NCBI RefSeq assembly: GCF_014651855.1
Contig: NZ_BMXR01000010.1
Span: forward strand, 124,001-188,000
Length of the DNA stretch: 64,000 nucleotides
Source: Saccharospirillum salsuginis
Lineage (GTDB): Bacteria; Pseudomonadota; Gammaproteobacteria; Pseudomonadales; Natronospirillaceae
Direction of reading: 5' to 3'
Shown here: in pieces, positions 1 through 7,275 of the stretch
How positions within the stretch are numbered: position 1 is the stretch's first letter
Layout: each line of letters opens with the position of its first letter
Translations under genes and position numbers: made by a program
Notes under the pieces: model-generated
Databases searched by the model: none
What the model was told of the DNA's origin: nothing
The model's input: the letters and a program-made list of their open reading frames with translations, nothing else

Positions 1-328
1 GGGTCATATCCAGAGCAATCACCCGGCCCCGCGCGCCCACCTGGCCGGCGGCGATGAGGCTGTCGGTACCGGCACCGGCGCCGATGTCCAGGCAGGTATC
101 CCCGGCGCACACGGCCTGGGCGCGGAAGGGGTAACCCACCCCGGCGAAGGATTCCAGTTGCGGTTCGGGCAGCGCATCCAGCAGATCGTCGGGGTAGCCG
201 AGCACCTCGCCCGCGTGTCGGCCGACCAGAAAGTGAAAGGGCGTTCGCGGCCGCTCGGCGACGGCCGTGTACATCTGCCGGACGGCCGTGCGGATCTGAT
301 CGTGTGTGTACCCCAGAATGGCAACCAT
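1..328 (-). CDS. SAM-dependent methyltransferase, ArsM-like (partial, 3' end outside window)
   Basis: The frame is open from an ATG at 326-328 to the window edge, so about 109 N-terminal residues are visible. The protein starts MVAILGYTHDQIRTAV and has the glycine-rich SAM-binding motif I, LDIGAGAGTDSLIA, at about residues 84-97. The stretch before it (GYPDDLLDALP, then ESFAGVGYPF) resembles arsenite-methyltransferase-like class I enzymes. A GGGAGGG ribosome site lies just upstream. It starts 21 bp after the anti-sigma gene on the same strand, so it is the third gene of the sigma operon. The acceptor substrate cannot be told; the ArsM cysteines would lie outside the window. Confidence 0.8.
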   Translation of the reverse strand, partial: MVAILGYTHDQIRTAVRQMYTAVAERPRTPFHFLVGRHAGEVLGYPDDLLDALPEPQLESFAGVGYPFRAQAVCAGDTCLDIGAGAGTDSLIAAGQVGARGRVIALDMT

Positions 329-349
329 GGCGCCCTCCCGACCCCGGTT

Positions 350-589
350 TTAGAAAGATTCCATGACCTCTCGCAACCGCCGGTGCAGCGATTCCGGCGC
401 CGCTACTCGGGAGGTCTCGCCCAGCCGGCGACGCAGACGTTTCTCGAATTCGGCGCGGGTGAAACAATCCCGGCAGTGTTCGATGTGACGCTCGATGCGG
501 TGCTGCATCTCCTCGTCCAATTCACGGTCGAGGTAGTCGAACAATTGCTCGATTACCTCCTCGCAACGGATGTCTCGCGGGCTCATCAT
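350..589 (-). CDS. Zinc-type anti-sigma factor (zf-HC2/ZAS)
   Basis: A 79-residue soluble protein with no membrane segment. It carries the HxxxCxxC zinc motif (HIEHCRDC, about residues 34-41) that marks ZAS-type anti-sigma factors, followed by a basic helix. Proteins of this kind hold an ECF sigma factor inactive until a signal, often redox, releases it. Its ATG overlaps the stop of the sigma gene (ATGA), which indicates translational coupling and makes that sigma factor the partner. Being cytoplasmic, it should sense an internal cue. Which one cannot be read from the sequence. Confidence 0.85.
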   Translation of the reverse strand: MMSPRDIRCEEVIEQLFDYLDRELDEEMQHRIERHIEHCRDCFTRAEFEKRLRRRLGETSRVAAPESLHRRLREVMESF

Positions 590-1233
590 TCACCTCCACC
601 GTGGTTGGTCGGACAAGGGCCGTACACCAGCCCGGCGTCCTGTGCGCATTCCCAGAGCGCGGCCTGCAATTGCGAACGCGCCCGGCTGAGTCGCGAACGG
701 ATGGTACCCAGCGGCAGTGCCAGCATCTCGCTCACCTCCCGATAACTGTAGCCCTGGACCTCGACCAGAACCACGACCAGTCGGTAGGGCTCCGGCAGAT
801 CGTCCAGAGCGCGCTCGATGTCGTCCAGCAAGAGGCTGTCGAGCACCTGGTCCTGGGGCGTTCCCCACCACAGCAGAAAGGGCTGATGCAGTTGTTCGAA
901 GAGGGAAAAGCCTGTCACAGGTTGCTCTTCCCCCTCGGTCTCCAGCCCGGTTTCCCGGTCCTGGCGACAACGCCGGCGACGCAAGAGGCTGATGAAGGTG
1001 TTGTTGAGGATGCGGAACAGCCAGCCTTCGAACTGGGCCCGGTCGCGCAATTCGTCCAGACGCGACCAGGCTTTGGCCACCGCCTCGGCCACCACATCCT
1101 GAGCCTCGTCCGGGTCGCGCGTCAGGCGCAGGGCGGTGCCGTATAGGCGGTCGGTCAGCCGCTCCACCTCACGGGCGAAAAACCTTCGTTGTTCGGCCAC
1201 CGAACGTGACCGATGCGAATCCGTCGCTGGCAT
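586..1233 (-). CDS. ECF-family RNA polymerase sigma factor
   Basis: 215 residues, a normal ECF length. Sigma region 2 covers about residues 20-95 (DEAQDVVAEAVAKAW, then FEGWLFRILNNTFIS). Region 4 covers about 140-195, with the helix-turn-helix GYSYREVSEMLALPLGTIRS. The linker of about 45 residues is long and acidic. A GAGGGG ribosome site precedes the ATG. It is first gene of an operon with the anti-sigma and a methyltransferase. The upstream promoter is a perfect ECF type (GGAAC-N17-CGTCC), so it probably drives its own transcription. The same promoter faces the divergent methyltransferase gene, giving a small regulon visible within the window. Confidence 0.92.
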   Translation of the reverse strand: MPATDSHRSRSVAEQRRFFAREVERLTDRLYGTALRLTRDPDEAQDVVAEAVAKAWSRLDELRDRAQFEGWLFRILNNTFISLLRRRRCRQDRETGLETEGEEQPVTGFSLFEQLHQPFLLWWGTPQDQVLDSLLLDDIERALDDLPEPYRLVVVLVEVQGYSYREVSEMLALPLGTIRSRLSRARSQLQAALWECAQDAGLVYGPCPTNHGGGE

Positions 1234-1320
1234 AGGCCCCTCTGTGTTCGGCCGGTCCCGTCAAACCCTAGGCGGTCGCCCGGCGGGCGTCCAGCGTCAT
1301 GCGGACCGACATTGCAGCAA

Positions 1321-1347
1321 GGACGCACCGGTGGTGAAAAAGGTTCC
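1321..1347 (-). promoter_or_regulatory. ECF-type promoter of the sigma operon
   Basis: Reading the minus strand, GGAAC (1347-1343) is followed by exactly 17 bases and CGTCC (1325-1321), then TTG. This is the classic ECF -35/-10 layout. It lies about 90 bp upstream of the sigma gene start. It mirrors the plus-strand promoter that begins 3 bp away. Confidence 0.75.
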
Positions 1348-1350
1348 CGG

Positions 1351-1377
1351 GGAACAAAAACGGACGCCGCCGCGTCC
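1351..1377 (+). promoter_or_regulatory. ECF-type promoter of the divergent methyltransferase
   Basis: GGAAC (1351-1355), 17 bases, CGTCC (1373-1377), then TTG: identical in both boxes, spacer length and the base triplet after the -10 to the opposite-strand promoter. It lies 57 bp upstream of the methyltransferase ATG. The same sigma factor probably reads both promoters. Confidence 0.75.
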
Positions 1378-1433
1378 TTGCGTCCGACCGGTCCGACATA
1401 CTGTCGGGCAGCGGCGACTAGGGAGGACACACA

Positions 1434-2309
1434 ATGACACAACAAGAAATGACCCAGACCACGACGCCTTATGTCGAGTTCTGGAACGATACCCTGGCCG
1501 AGAAGTTCGAGCGCTTTCGCGACATTCTGATGAACGGCCTGAGCTACCACAGCCGGATTCCGCTGGAGAAGCTCAACATTGAACCCGGTGCACGCATCCT
1601 GGACGTTGGTTGCGGCTGGGGCGATACCGCCATCCAACTGGCGCGAAAGACGGGCCCGGACGGCTTCGTGCTGGGTATGGACTGCGTCGACACCTTTCTT
1701 GAACGCGGCCGGCGTGAAGCCGAGGTTTCCGGCCTGGATAACCTCCATTTCCAGGCGGAGGACGTCGAACGTTACCCGTTCGAGCCGGAATTCGACTTCT
1801 GCTTTTCGCGCTTCGGCATGATGTTCTTCGAAAACCCGGTGGCGGCCATGCGCAATATACACCGTGCCCTTAAACCCGGCAGCGAGTTGATGTTCATCGT
1901 CTGGCGCCGGATCGAGGACAACCCCTGGCTTGGCCTACCCAAGCAGGTCGTGCTCGACTACCTTGAGCCGCCGGGAGAAGAGGCCTGCACCTGCGGACCG
2001 GGTCCGTTCTCAATGGCCAACACCGAGGTGGTGGGTAAGCAGCTGGAAATCGCCGGGTTTACAGACCTGGACTTCGAGCGCATCGACGGCCCGGTCACTG
2101 TTGGCGATTCGCTGGAGAACGCGGTGCGTTTCCAGTTGGCCATCGGGCCGGCCGGTGAGGTTTTCCGCGAAGCCGGTGACGAAGGCGAACGCCGGCGCGG
2201 CGAAATCGAGCAGGCCATGCAGCGGGCACTGGCGCCCTACCACCAACCGGAAGGCGTGGTCATGCCTTCGAGTTCCTGGTGCATTACCGCCCGGGCCCCT
2301 CAAGCTTGA
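1434..2309 (+). CDS. Class I SAM-dependent methyltransferase
   Basis: 291 residues with a strong GGGAGGAC ribosome site. SAM motif I is ILDVGCGWGDTAIQLA (about 55-70), and an acidic residue follows at LGMD (about 81-84). FDFCFSRFGMMFFENP (about 121-136) is the post-motif region common to UbiE/methyltransf_25-type enzymes. The C-terminal half is a cap typical of small-molecule methyltransferases and ends VVMPSSSWCITARA. It is expressed away from the sigma/anti-sigma operon from a matching ECF promoter. Together with the methyltransferase at the left edge it probably modifies related substrates under the same stress. The substrate is unknown. Confidence 0.88.
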   Translation: MTQQEMTQTTTPYVEFWNDTLAEKFERFRDILMNGLSYHSRIPLEKLNIEPGARILDVGCGWGDTAIQLARKTGPDGFVLGMDCVDTFLERGRREAEVSGLDNLHFQAEDVERYPFEPEFDFCFSRFGMMFFENPVAAMRNIHRALKPGSELMFIVWRRIEDNPWLGLPKQVVLDYLEPPGEEACTCGPGPFSMANTEVVGKQLEIAGFTDLDFERIDGPVTVGDSLENAVRFQLAIGPAGEVFREAGDEGERRRGEIEQAMQRALAPYHQPEGVVMPSSSWCITARAPQA

Positions 2310-2340
2310 AAGGGGTGAGTACCAGCGGAATAAGCCGAAC

Positions 2341-2360
2341 AGCGGCGCGATCGCGCCGCT
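2341..2360. terminator. Perfect 20-bp palindrome between convergent genes
   Basis: AGCGGCGCGATCGCGCCGCT is perfectly self-complementary and sits between the ends of the methyltransferase (2309) and the LysR gene (2397). It has no T run on either side, so it may end transcription poorly or only protect mRNA ends. It contains GCGATCGC. Confidence 0.45.
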
Positions 2361-2396
2361 CCATTATTGCTCAATGAACTGCGGACACAGCAACAT

Positions 2397-3320
2397 TCAT
2401 CCGTCGACAACGTCCGCCTCCACGGCAAGGTCGACGCTCTCTTCCCACAGCCGCCGCGCCATATCGATCACGGCGGCTATGGGCTTGCGCTCCACCCGAT
2501 CCCGACGCACCACCAGGTTGAGGCTGGCTTTGGTGGGTGCATCCGCGAGGATGCGCACACTGCCCCGGCTCGCCCAATGTTGAGACAACTCCTTCTCCAC
2601 CACGCCATACCCTAAACCGGCCCGTATCATCGACAAGGTGACGTGCTCGTCTTCCGAGGAGGAAACCACCCGGGTCTGTTCGCGCTCAAAGCCGACGATA
2701 CCGGGCATCATGCGCGATACCGGGCAGTTGCATGAGGCCCAGATCCACGGCAGGGCTCTGCGCTCTTCCGGGTCGGTTGGCAAAATATCGTGCTCGCTGT
2801 CGGGCGGACCCACTACACAAAATTCGATGTCCGCCAGTCGTATGGCTTTGACGGCCTCATGGGTCGGGTCGCCGTACATGAAGCCCAGGTCCATCTTGCC
2901 CTCGCGCACCTGGTCGGCAATCTGATAGGAACTACTGGTGATTAATTCCAGCTGGGCCTCGGGCAGTTCCCGAGCCGCCTTTCGCAGCAACTGATCGACC
3001 TTCAGGTATTCCGGGGGCGCGTTCAGGCCCAACATCAGGGTGGTCGGCGTTTCGCTGCGCAGCGAACGGGCGATCTCGTCCAGCTCGGCGATTTGCATCA
3101 ACGCCTGGCGGGCCGGAGGCAGCAGTTTGCGGCCTTCGGGCGTCAGCTCCATACCCCGGGCGGAGCGCTCGAACAGGGGTAGGCCGAATTGGTCTTCGAG
3201 CTGGCGCAGGTGTTCGCTGACGGCCGAGGGTGTGGTGTGCCGGCGCTTGGCGGCCCGGGTCAGGTTGCCTTCGTCGGCCACCAGTACGAATGAGCGCAGT
3301 TTATCGAGCTTAATGTTCAT
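2397..3320 (-). CDS. LysR-type transcriptional regulator
   Basis: 307 residues, the usual LysR length. The N-terminal winged helix-turn-helix spans about residues 1-60 (FVLVADEGNLTRAAKRRHTTPSA, then FGLPLFERSARGMELTPEG). The rest is the periplasmic-binding-protein-like effector domain, with the family GLGYGVVEKEL patch near residue 255. The recognition helix has unusual threonines (HTTPSA). It diverges from the small DUF1127 gene with a 108-bp shared control region, so that gene is the most likely target besides itself. The inducer is unknown. Confidence 0.9.
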   Translation of the reverse strand: MNIKLDKLRSFVLVADEGNLTRAAKRRHTTPSAVSEHLRQLEDQFGLPLFERSARGMELTPEGRKLLPPARQALMQIAELDEIARSLRSETPTTLMLGLNAPPEYLKVDQLLRKAARELPEAQLELITSSSYQIADQVREGKMDLGFMYGDPTHEAVKAIRLADIEFCVVGPPDSEHDILPTDPEERRALPWIWASCNCPVSRMMPGIVGFEREQTRVVSSSEDEHVTLSMIRAGLGYGVVEKELSQHWASRGSVRILADAPTKASLNLVVRRDRVERKPIAAVIDMARRLWEESVDLAVEADVVDG

Positions 3321-3428
3321 GGTTTACGAACGCCACCTTCATGAAAGACTGATGGATTCAGTCATTCTAGAGCAGTCTAATAGTAATTGCAGGCCTGCCT
3401 CAATTCACATTTCATGGAGATCAACGCT

Positions 3429-3674
3429 ATGAACACTGCTTCAAACCAATGCCACAATGCGCTGGTGGATTGTGCCAGCCGTCTGCCCGAAGCCACCCAG
3501 CCGCTGCTTCAGCGCATCAAGGCGACCCTCAAGGTGTGGCAATGGCGCCACAAGGTCCGCTCGCAATTGCGCGCGGATATGGTGGTAATGGACATTGCCC
3601 GCATCGAGAAGGACACCGGCCTACCGACCGGAGCGCTGCGCCAGGAAGCCTATAAACCCTTCTGGAAGGCCTGA
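3429..3674 (+). CDS. Small DUF1127-like protein
   Basis: 81 residues from the ATG at 3429, chosen because GGAG lies 13 bp upstream and the longer reading would add an unlikely N-terminus. The C-terminal half (WQWRHKVRSQLRADMVVMDIARIEKDTG) is a basic helical segment like DUF1127/YjiS proteins, followed by the common LPTGALRQEAYKPFW tail. Some DUF1127 proteins bind RNA and affect phosphate and carbon metabolism. Here the role is unknown. Its divergent LysR neighbour may control it. Confidence 0.7.
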   Translation: MNTASNQCHNALVDCASRLPEATQPLLQRIKATLKVWQWRHKVRSQLRADMVVMDIARIEKDTGLPTGALRQEAYKPFWKA

Positions 3675-3934
3675 TGGTGGGTTCAATGCGCCGCCTTACG
3701 TTGCCGAAACCGGCGCACTTTGGCGGCGTTTCCGCAGTTTGCCATCGAACACCAATCGCGGGAACGATTCTTCGAAAGGTCCAGAAACAGCCAGATTCCC
3801 GGAGTGAGCCCAACAATGGGGCAGTGAGCAGTACCGAGGGCAGTACGCAGTGGATGCTTATAACGAGACACCCGAATGAAGAAGAGTCCACACGGCATAG
3901 TCCGCCATGACGCGAGAAGCGTTCCTGAACGTTC
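3675..3934. other. Intergenic region without recognisable gene
   Basis: About 260 bp between the DUF1127 gene and the terminator of the secreted-protein gene. Short open frames on both strands have no ribosome site or family-like composition. No promoter or repeat was recognised here. Confidence 0.5.
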
Positions 3935-3967
3935 AAAAAAGGCCCTCAACACTCCAATGGAGGGCCC
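3935..3967 (-). terminator. Rho-independent terminator of the 4.0-4.6 kb gene
   Basis: On the minus strand a GGCCCTC/GAGGGCC stem with a 12-base loop is followed directly by TTTTTT. It lies about 55 bp after the stop codon of the secreted-protein gene. Confidence 0.85.
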
Positions 3968-4019
3968 GAATTCAAGGAAGAACAGTCAGTTACCAGGGCT
4001 TGATCCACCCCTGACCTCA

Positions 4020-4601
4020 TCAAAACAGATTCGGCGATTCCCGAATCTCCAGTGTCATAAAGGTGCCTCCATTACTGCCTCCGTAAGGGTTGAAGGCTGT
4101 AATAAACACGCGGCCAAGCGGCTCACCATCCACGGAATCGATATTGGAAGGAGCGGAATAACAAGTTACATCCTCCCACCGAGTCCAACTCGATCCCCAG
4201 GTCAGATTACGCGACCATACAATACCAGACTTGTAGATCCAGAGGTCGACGTCATCCGAAAAGGGTTGGTTATTCTTGCTGGACACCTGCAGCCCCTGAT
4301 AGTCGCCACGCATGTAACTATCGTAAGTATCCAGGTAAAATTTCGAAGCACCTTCTTCGGAAGGCTTCCAATCGGAGTCGTCGAACGAGGGGGCGGTCAT
4401 CAACTGGACCATTGACCAGTCGGTTTCCGATTTACCCACTACGGTACCCGTTGCATACGCGCCTCGGCCAGCCGTGAAGTTGTCGAGTGCGTCGGTGCAA
4501 CTGACTGGGGTTTTCGCCTGCGCCAAAGCGGATAGGGAACTGATCAAAACGGCTGAAAGTGCAACAGGGAGCGTGGGTTTCATGAAATGGACATAGGGCA
4601 T
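4020..4601 (-). CDS. Secreted protein of unknown function
   Basis: 193 residues. The start at 4601 is supported by AGGAG eight bases upstream. An uncleaved-style prefix (MPYVHF) precedes a clear signal peptide, MKPTLPVALSAVLISSLSALAQA, so export by Sec is expected with cleavage near AQA-KT. The mature part is rich in W, Y, D and S, with two cysteines (about residues 35 and 147) that may form a disulfide, and it ends GTFMTLEIRESPNLF. I recognise no family. It is a single-gene unit with its own terminator. Its base composition is lower in G+C than that of its neighbours, which could hint at recent acquisition. Confidence 0.7.
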   Translation of the reverse strand: MPYVHFMKPTLPVALSAVLISSLSALAQAKTPVSCTDALDNFTAGRGAYATGTVVGKSETDWSMVQLMTAPSFDDSDWKPSEEGASKFYLDTYDSYMRGDYQGLQVSSKNNQPFSDDVDLWIYKSGIVWSRNLTWGSSWTRWEDVTCYSAPSNIDSVDGEPLGRVFITAFNPYGGSNGGTFMTLEIRESPNLF

Positions 4602-4874
4602 TTTGTGATCTCCTAAATGCTGTTGAAAATCCTTTAATTGCCACCCCTCGGGAACAAGGGAAGACAAACAGCAATGAAGGCGAACCCTGACGGGCGATCA
4701 CAACGTGAAGAACAACATTACAGATACGCCCAGACAGACACCTTGGGACTGCAACGCCAAATCCGAGGCTAAAATAGGAACCTCGGATGAGCAAGTTTCA
4801 TTATGTAATATTCGGTAGTGTTAGGTGAAAATAATTCATCAGAAAACCAGCGACCTGGAGGGGACAACTAGAAA

Positions 4875-5276
4875 ATGAAAATCGAATACAAAATCAACGA
4901 ACCCGTCTCGACAGACCAGTTTATTGAATTACTCAAGGACTCAACACTGGGCGAGCGACGCCCGGTAGACAACCGGGAATGTATGTCGGGGATGATCTCG
5001 AACAGCAACCTCATCGTCAGTGCCTGGCACGAGGGTCAATTGGTGGGCATCGCACGAAGTGTCACGGACTTTCATTACGCCTGCTACCTTTCCGACCTGG
5101 CGGTGAGTCAGAATTTTCAGAAACTGGGCATTGGCAAGCAACTTCTATCACTAACACAGGCGCAATTGGGGCCCGAGTGCAAGCTGATTCTCATCGCCGC
5201 TCCCGCTGCGAACGCCTACTACGAGCACATTGGATTTACACACAACCCTCGCTGCTGGGTACTTGACCGGAGCTGA
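4875..5276 (+). CDS. GNAT-family N-acetyltransferase
   Basis: 133 residues, a compact GNAT fold. Acetyl-CoA-binding motif A is seen at LSDLAVSQNFQKLGIGKQLL (about 73-92), with QKLGIG in the place of the usual R/QxxGxG/A. The C-terminal motif B is AAPAANAYYEHIGFTHNP. A GGAGGGG site precedes the ATG. It is a lone gene, convergent with the lipoprotein gene downstream. The acetyl acceptor, whether small molecule or protein, cannot be predicted. Confidence 0.88.
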   Translation: MKIEYKINEPVSTDQFIELLKDSTLGERRPVDNRECMSGMISNSNLIVSAWHEGQLVGIARSVTDFHYACYLSDLAVSQNFQKLGIGKQLLSLTQAQLGPECKLILIAAPAANAYYEHIGFTHNPRCWVLDRS

Positions 5277-5316
5277 TAAACAATGCAACCGTCGTTACTC
5301 GCGGTTATGGATTCAG

Positions 5317-5898
5317 CTAAGGCGATGACTCTTGTCGCACTTCAAACTCACTCCACAACACAAACCCTTCGACACGGCAATCCAGCTGTTCCAGCCAGAG
5401 CGCGGTTTGTCGATTGGAGTTCCGGAGCAACCCGTAGTCCCTGCGAATTTTCCGATAGCTGTGACCATATCGCTCAATCGTCGGACCACTGCCATTGCGC
5501 CAAAGCGTCTGCAGATTCGCAGCCAGTGGTGGAACGGTGTCGGCCGGGACAATGATCGCTACTGTTCGCTCGCTGCGCAGGCGGTTTTTAGGAACCGCTC
5601 CGGGTTCGATGTTCAGGCTTCGTTTCGACAGTGCGGTTTGCCGCGACAATAATAGCGCGCGGACTCCGCTGGTCCAGTGCCGTTCGGCCAGCGCATAATA
5701 ACGCCAGTCGCCAACGCCGTATTCGACATAACGATGGCTGCCGGGTTCCACCGGCAGTGCCAAGCGTGTATGGCGACCATAGAGACTGACGTACACCGTC
5801 TCCGACGGGCCTTCGACATCAGGCGGGATAACCGTCCAGGTGCAGCCCGACACCGTCAGGCCGCATAGGCACACCAGCAATAACCGACGCCAATTCAT
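5317..5898 (-). CDS. Lipoprotein, DUF2459-like
   Basis: 193 residues from the ATG at 5898, 17 bp after bioY on the same strand. The N-terminus is a lipoprotein signal with lipobox LTVSGC (cysteine about residue 19). The mature part has VYVSLYGRHTRLALPVE and YVEYGVGDWRYY, which resemble the conserved blocks of DUF2459 proteins (often noted near urease genes). A longer frame running upstream through bioY is only its shadow. Its place at the end of the biotin-uptake locus may mean co-transcription, but no link to biotin is known to me. Confidence 0.65.
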   Translation of the reverse strand: MNWRRLLLVCLCGLTVSGCTWTVIPPDVEGPSETVYVSLYGRHTRLALPVEPGSHRYVEYGVGDWRYYALAERHWTSGVRALLLSRQTALSKRSLNIEPGAVPKNRLRSERTVAIIVPADTVPPLAANLQTLWRNGSGPTIERYGHSYRKIRRDYGLLRNSNRQTALWLEQLDCRVEGFVLWSEFEVRQESSP

Positions 5899-5915
5899 AC
5901 GCCCAATTTGCCGCT

Positions 5916-6461
5916 TTACCGTGTCGCCACGGCCGACGGCATGCCTTTGTATACCGCCTGGGCGACGATGGCCGTAATCACGGTTTTCACCAGATCCCCC
6001 GGGATGTACACGGCCATGATCTGGGTGGAGCGCAGCCAGTCGTTTCCGGTCACCAGTTTGAACCCGGTGATGCCGAAGACATACAGCAACAGAATGCCGC
6101 CGACGATGGATCCGATCAATGCGGCGGCGAACACGGGCAACCGCTTCAATCGCTCGGCCACCCAACCGGTCGCGAAGGCGGCGAACGGAAAACCGATGGC
6201 GAAACCGGCCGTGGGACCGACGAACACACCCAGACCACCGCGACCGCCGGACAACAAAGGCGCGCCCAGGGCGACGACGAAAATGAACAACGCCATGGAC
6301 AAGAAGCCTCGCCACGGGCCGAGCATGACACCGGCTAACATGACGCCCAGCGTTTGCGCGGTGATCGGGATGCCGGTCAGGAACGGTACCGGCGGGATCA
6401 GCCCGAGGGCCGCGATCAAGGCCGCGTACAGGGCGATTTGGACTAAGGATTTATCTTTCAC
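5916..6461 (-). CDS. bioY: Biotin ECF transporter S component BioY
   Basis: 181 residues, six predicted membrane helices, the usual BioY size. The family block GRGGLGVFVGPTAGFAIGFP is present at about residues 73-92, and the conserved loop ITAQTLGVMLAGVMLGPWRG at about 33-52. BioY binds biotin with high affinity in the inner membrane and works with the EcfT/EcfA proteins BioN and BioM. Here bioMN lie just upstream on the same strand, split from bioY by a 143-bp inverted repeat. Confidence 0.93.
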   Translation of the reverse strand: MKDKSLVQIALYAALIAALGLIPPVPFLTGIPITAQTLGVMLAGVMLGPWRGFLSMALFIFVVALGAPLLSGGRGGLGVFVGPTAGFAIGFPFAAFATGWVAERLKRLPVFAAALIGSIVGGILLLYVFGITGFKLVTGNDWLRSTQIMAVYIPGDLVKTVITAIVAQAVYKGMPSAVATR

Positions 6462-6518
6462 GTTCTACTCCGTTATTGTTTAATGTTAAGTGATTACCAG
6501 GTAGCTTCCCGCCTCCAA

Positions 6519-6661
6519 GTAGGGTGGGCACGGCCCACCAAGGAAGCATAACCAGCCACGGACTCATCCACTGAAGCTTACGGTGGGGCCGGTGGGCGCA
6601 CCAATGGTTAAATTAGGTACGTTGGTGGGCAGCCGAGGCGTCGGACCGACCCACCCTACGT
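6519..6661. repeat. GTAGGGTGGGC inverted repeat (family 2), between bioN and bioY
   Basis: It begins GTAGGGTGGGC and ends with the complementary GCCCACC...CACCCTAC form, with secondary GGTGGGC/GCCCACC pairs inside. This fills nearly the whole 211-bp bioN-bioY gap. Related copies lie at 13314-13536, 21814-21932 and 53810-53850. Confidence 0.75.
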
Positions 6662-6672
6662 AGACTTAGAGC

Positions 6673-7275
6673 TTAGCGACTGTGCACCCCGCCGCGTGCG
6701 GCCAGTGCCTCGCTGACGTGGTCCGACATCCGGATGGCGTTGATCATCATCGGGATGGCCAGGCGCCACACCTGACGACCACCGCCCCTCGCCTTCCAGG
6801 CTTCCAGTAAATTCAGCATCACCGCCATCAGTACCGGCACGAACCGGACCAGCAAGGCGACCGCGAAGGCGACCCGCGCCGGGTCCACCCGAAACCATTT
6901 GAGGGGCGTCAGCAGGGGCATGACGGCCTCCATCATTGCTTCCATTCGTGTCGTCAGTGTCACCAGATTCGCCAGCCAGATCACGATCAGCATGCGCTGC
7001 AACAAGACCAGTGCCGCGTTCAACGATTGAGTCCACCACTGCAAGCCGACGATCAATACAAACATCGGCACCAGGGGTTTGACGATCCACAATCGAGCCA
7101 GTCCGCCCGGCCCCAGGCTGGCGTAGGCACCGGCCACCGCGATCAGCACCGGAAGCAGCCACCAGGCTGTCGTCACCGGATACAGGGCCACGCTCACGGC
7201 GGCGAGCCCAATCAATTTGGCGCCGGCCGGCATGCGATGCAGCCAGGTCTGGCGCTGCACGTACAGGCTGATCAC
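6673..7275 (-). CDS. bioN: Biotin ECF transporter T component BioN
   Basis: 200 residues with about five membrane helices, an EcfT (CbiQ-like) protein. The start is a GTG at 7275, chosen because AGGAGGG lies seven bases upstream and the GTGA overlaps the stop of bioM. The coupling helix near the C-terminus has the EcfT signature (SDHVSEALAARGG; A-R-G motif at about 193-196). It couples ATP hydrolysis by BioM to substrate movement through BioY in the inner membrane. Confidence 0.92.
   Translation of the reverse strand: MISLYVQRQTWLHRMPAGAKLIGLAAVSVALYPVTTAWWLLPVLIAVAGAYASLGPGGLARLWIVKPLVPMFVLIVGLQWWTQSLNAALVLLQRMLIVIWLANLVTLTTRMEAMMEAVMPLLTPLKWFRVDPARVAFAVALLVRFVPVLMAVMLNLLEAWKARGGGRQVWRLAIPMMINAIRMSDHVSEALAARGGVHSR

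Noticed and set aside
35..745. Plus-strand genes opposite the sigma operon
   Set aside because: Plus-strand frames at 158-745 and 601-1146 have shadow-type composition and no ribosome sites. The minus-strand sigma, anti-sigma and methyltransferase show clear domains.
2200..2309. Frameshift at the end of the second methyltransferase
   Set aside because: The tail VVMPSSSWCITARAPQA reads in one frame with the rest and ends at a normal stop just before the palindrome. The length fits the family.
5899..6315. Longer form of the DUF2459-like lipoprotein running across bioY
   Set aside because: The added part is an arginine-rich antisense-frame shadow of bioY. The lipoprotein signal peptide begins at 5898.
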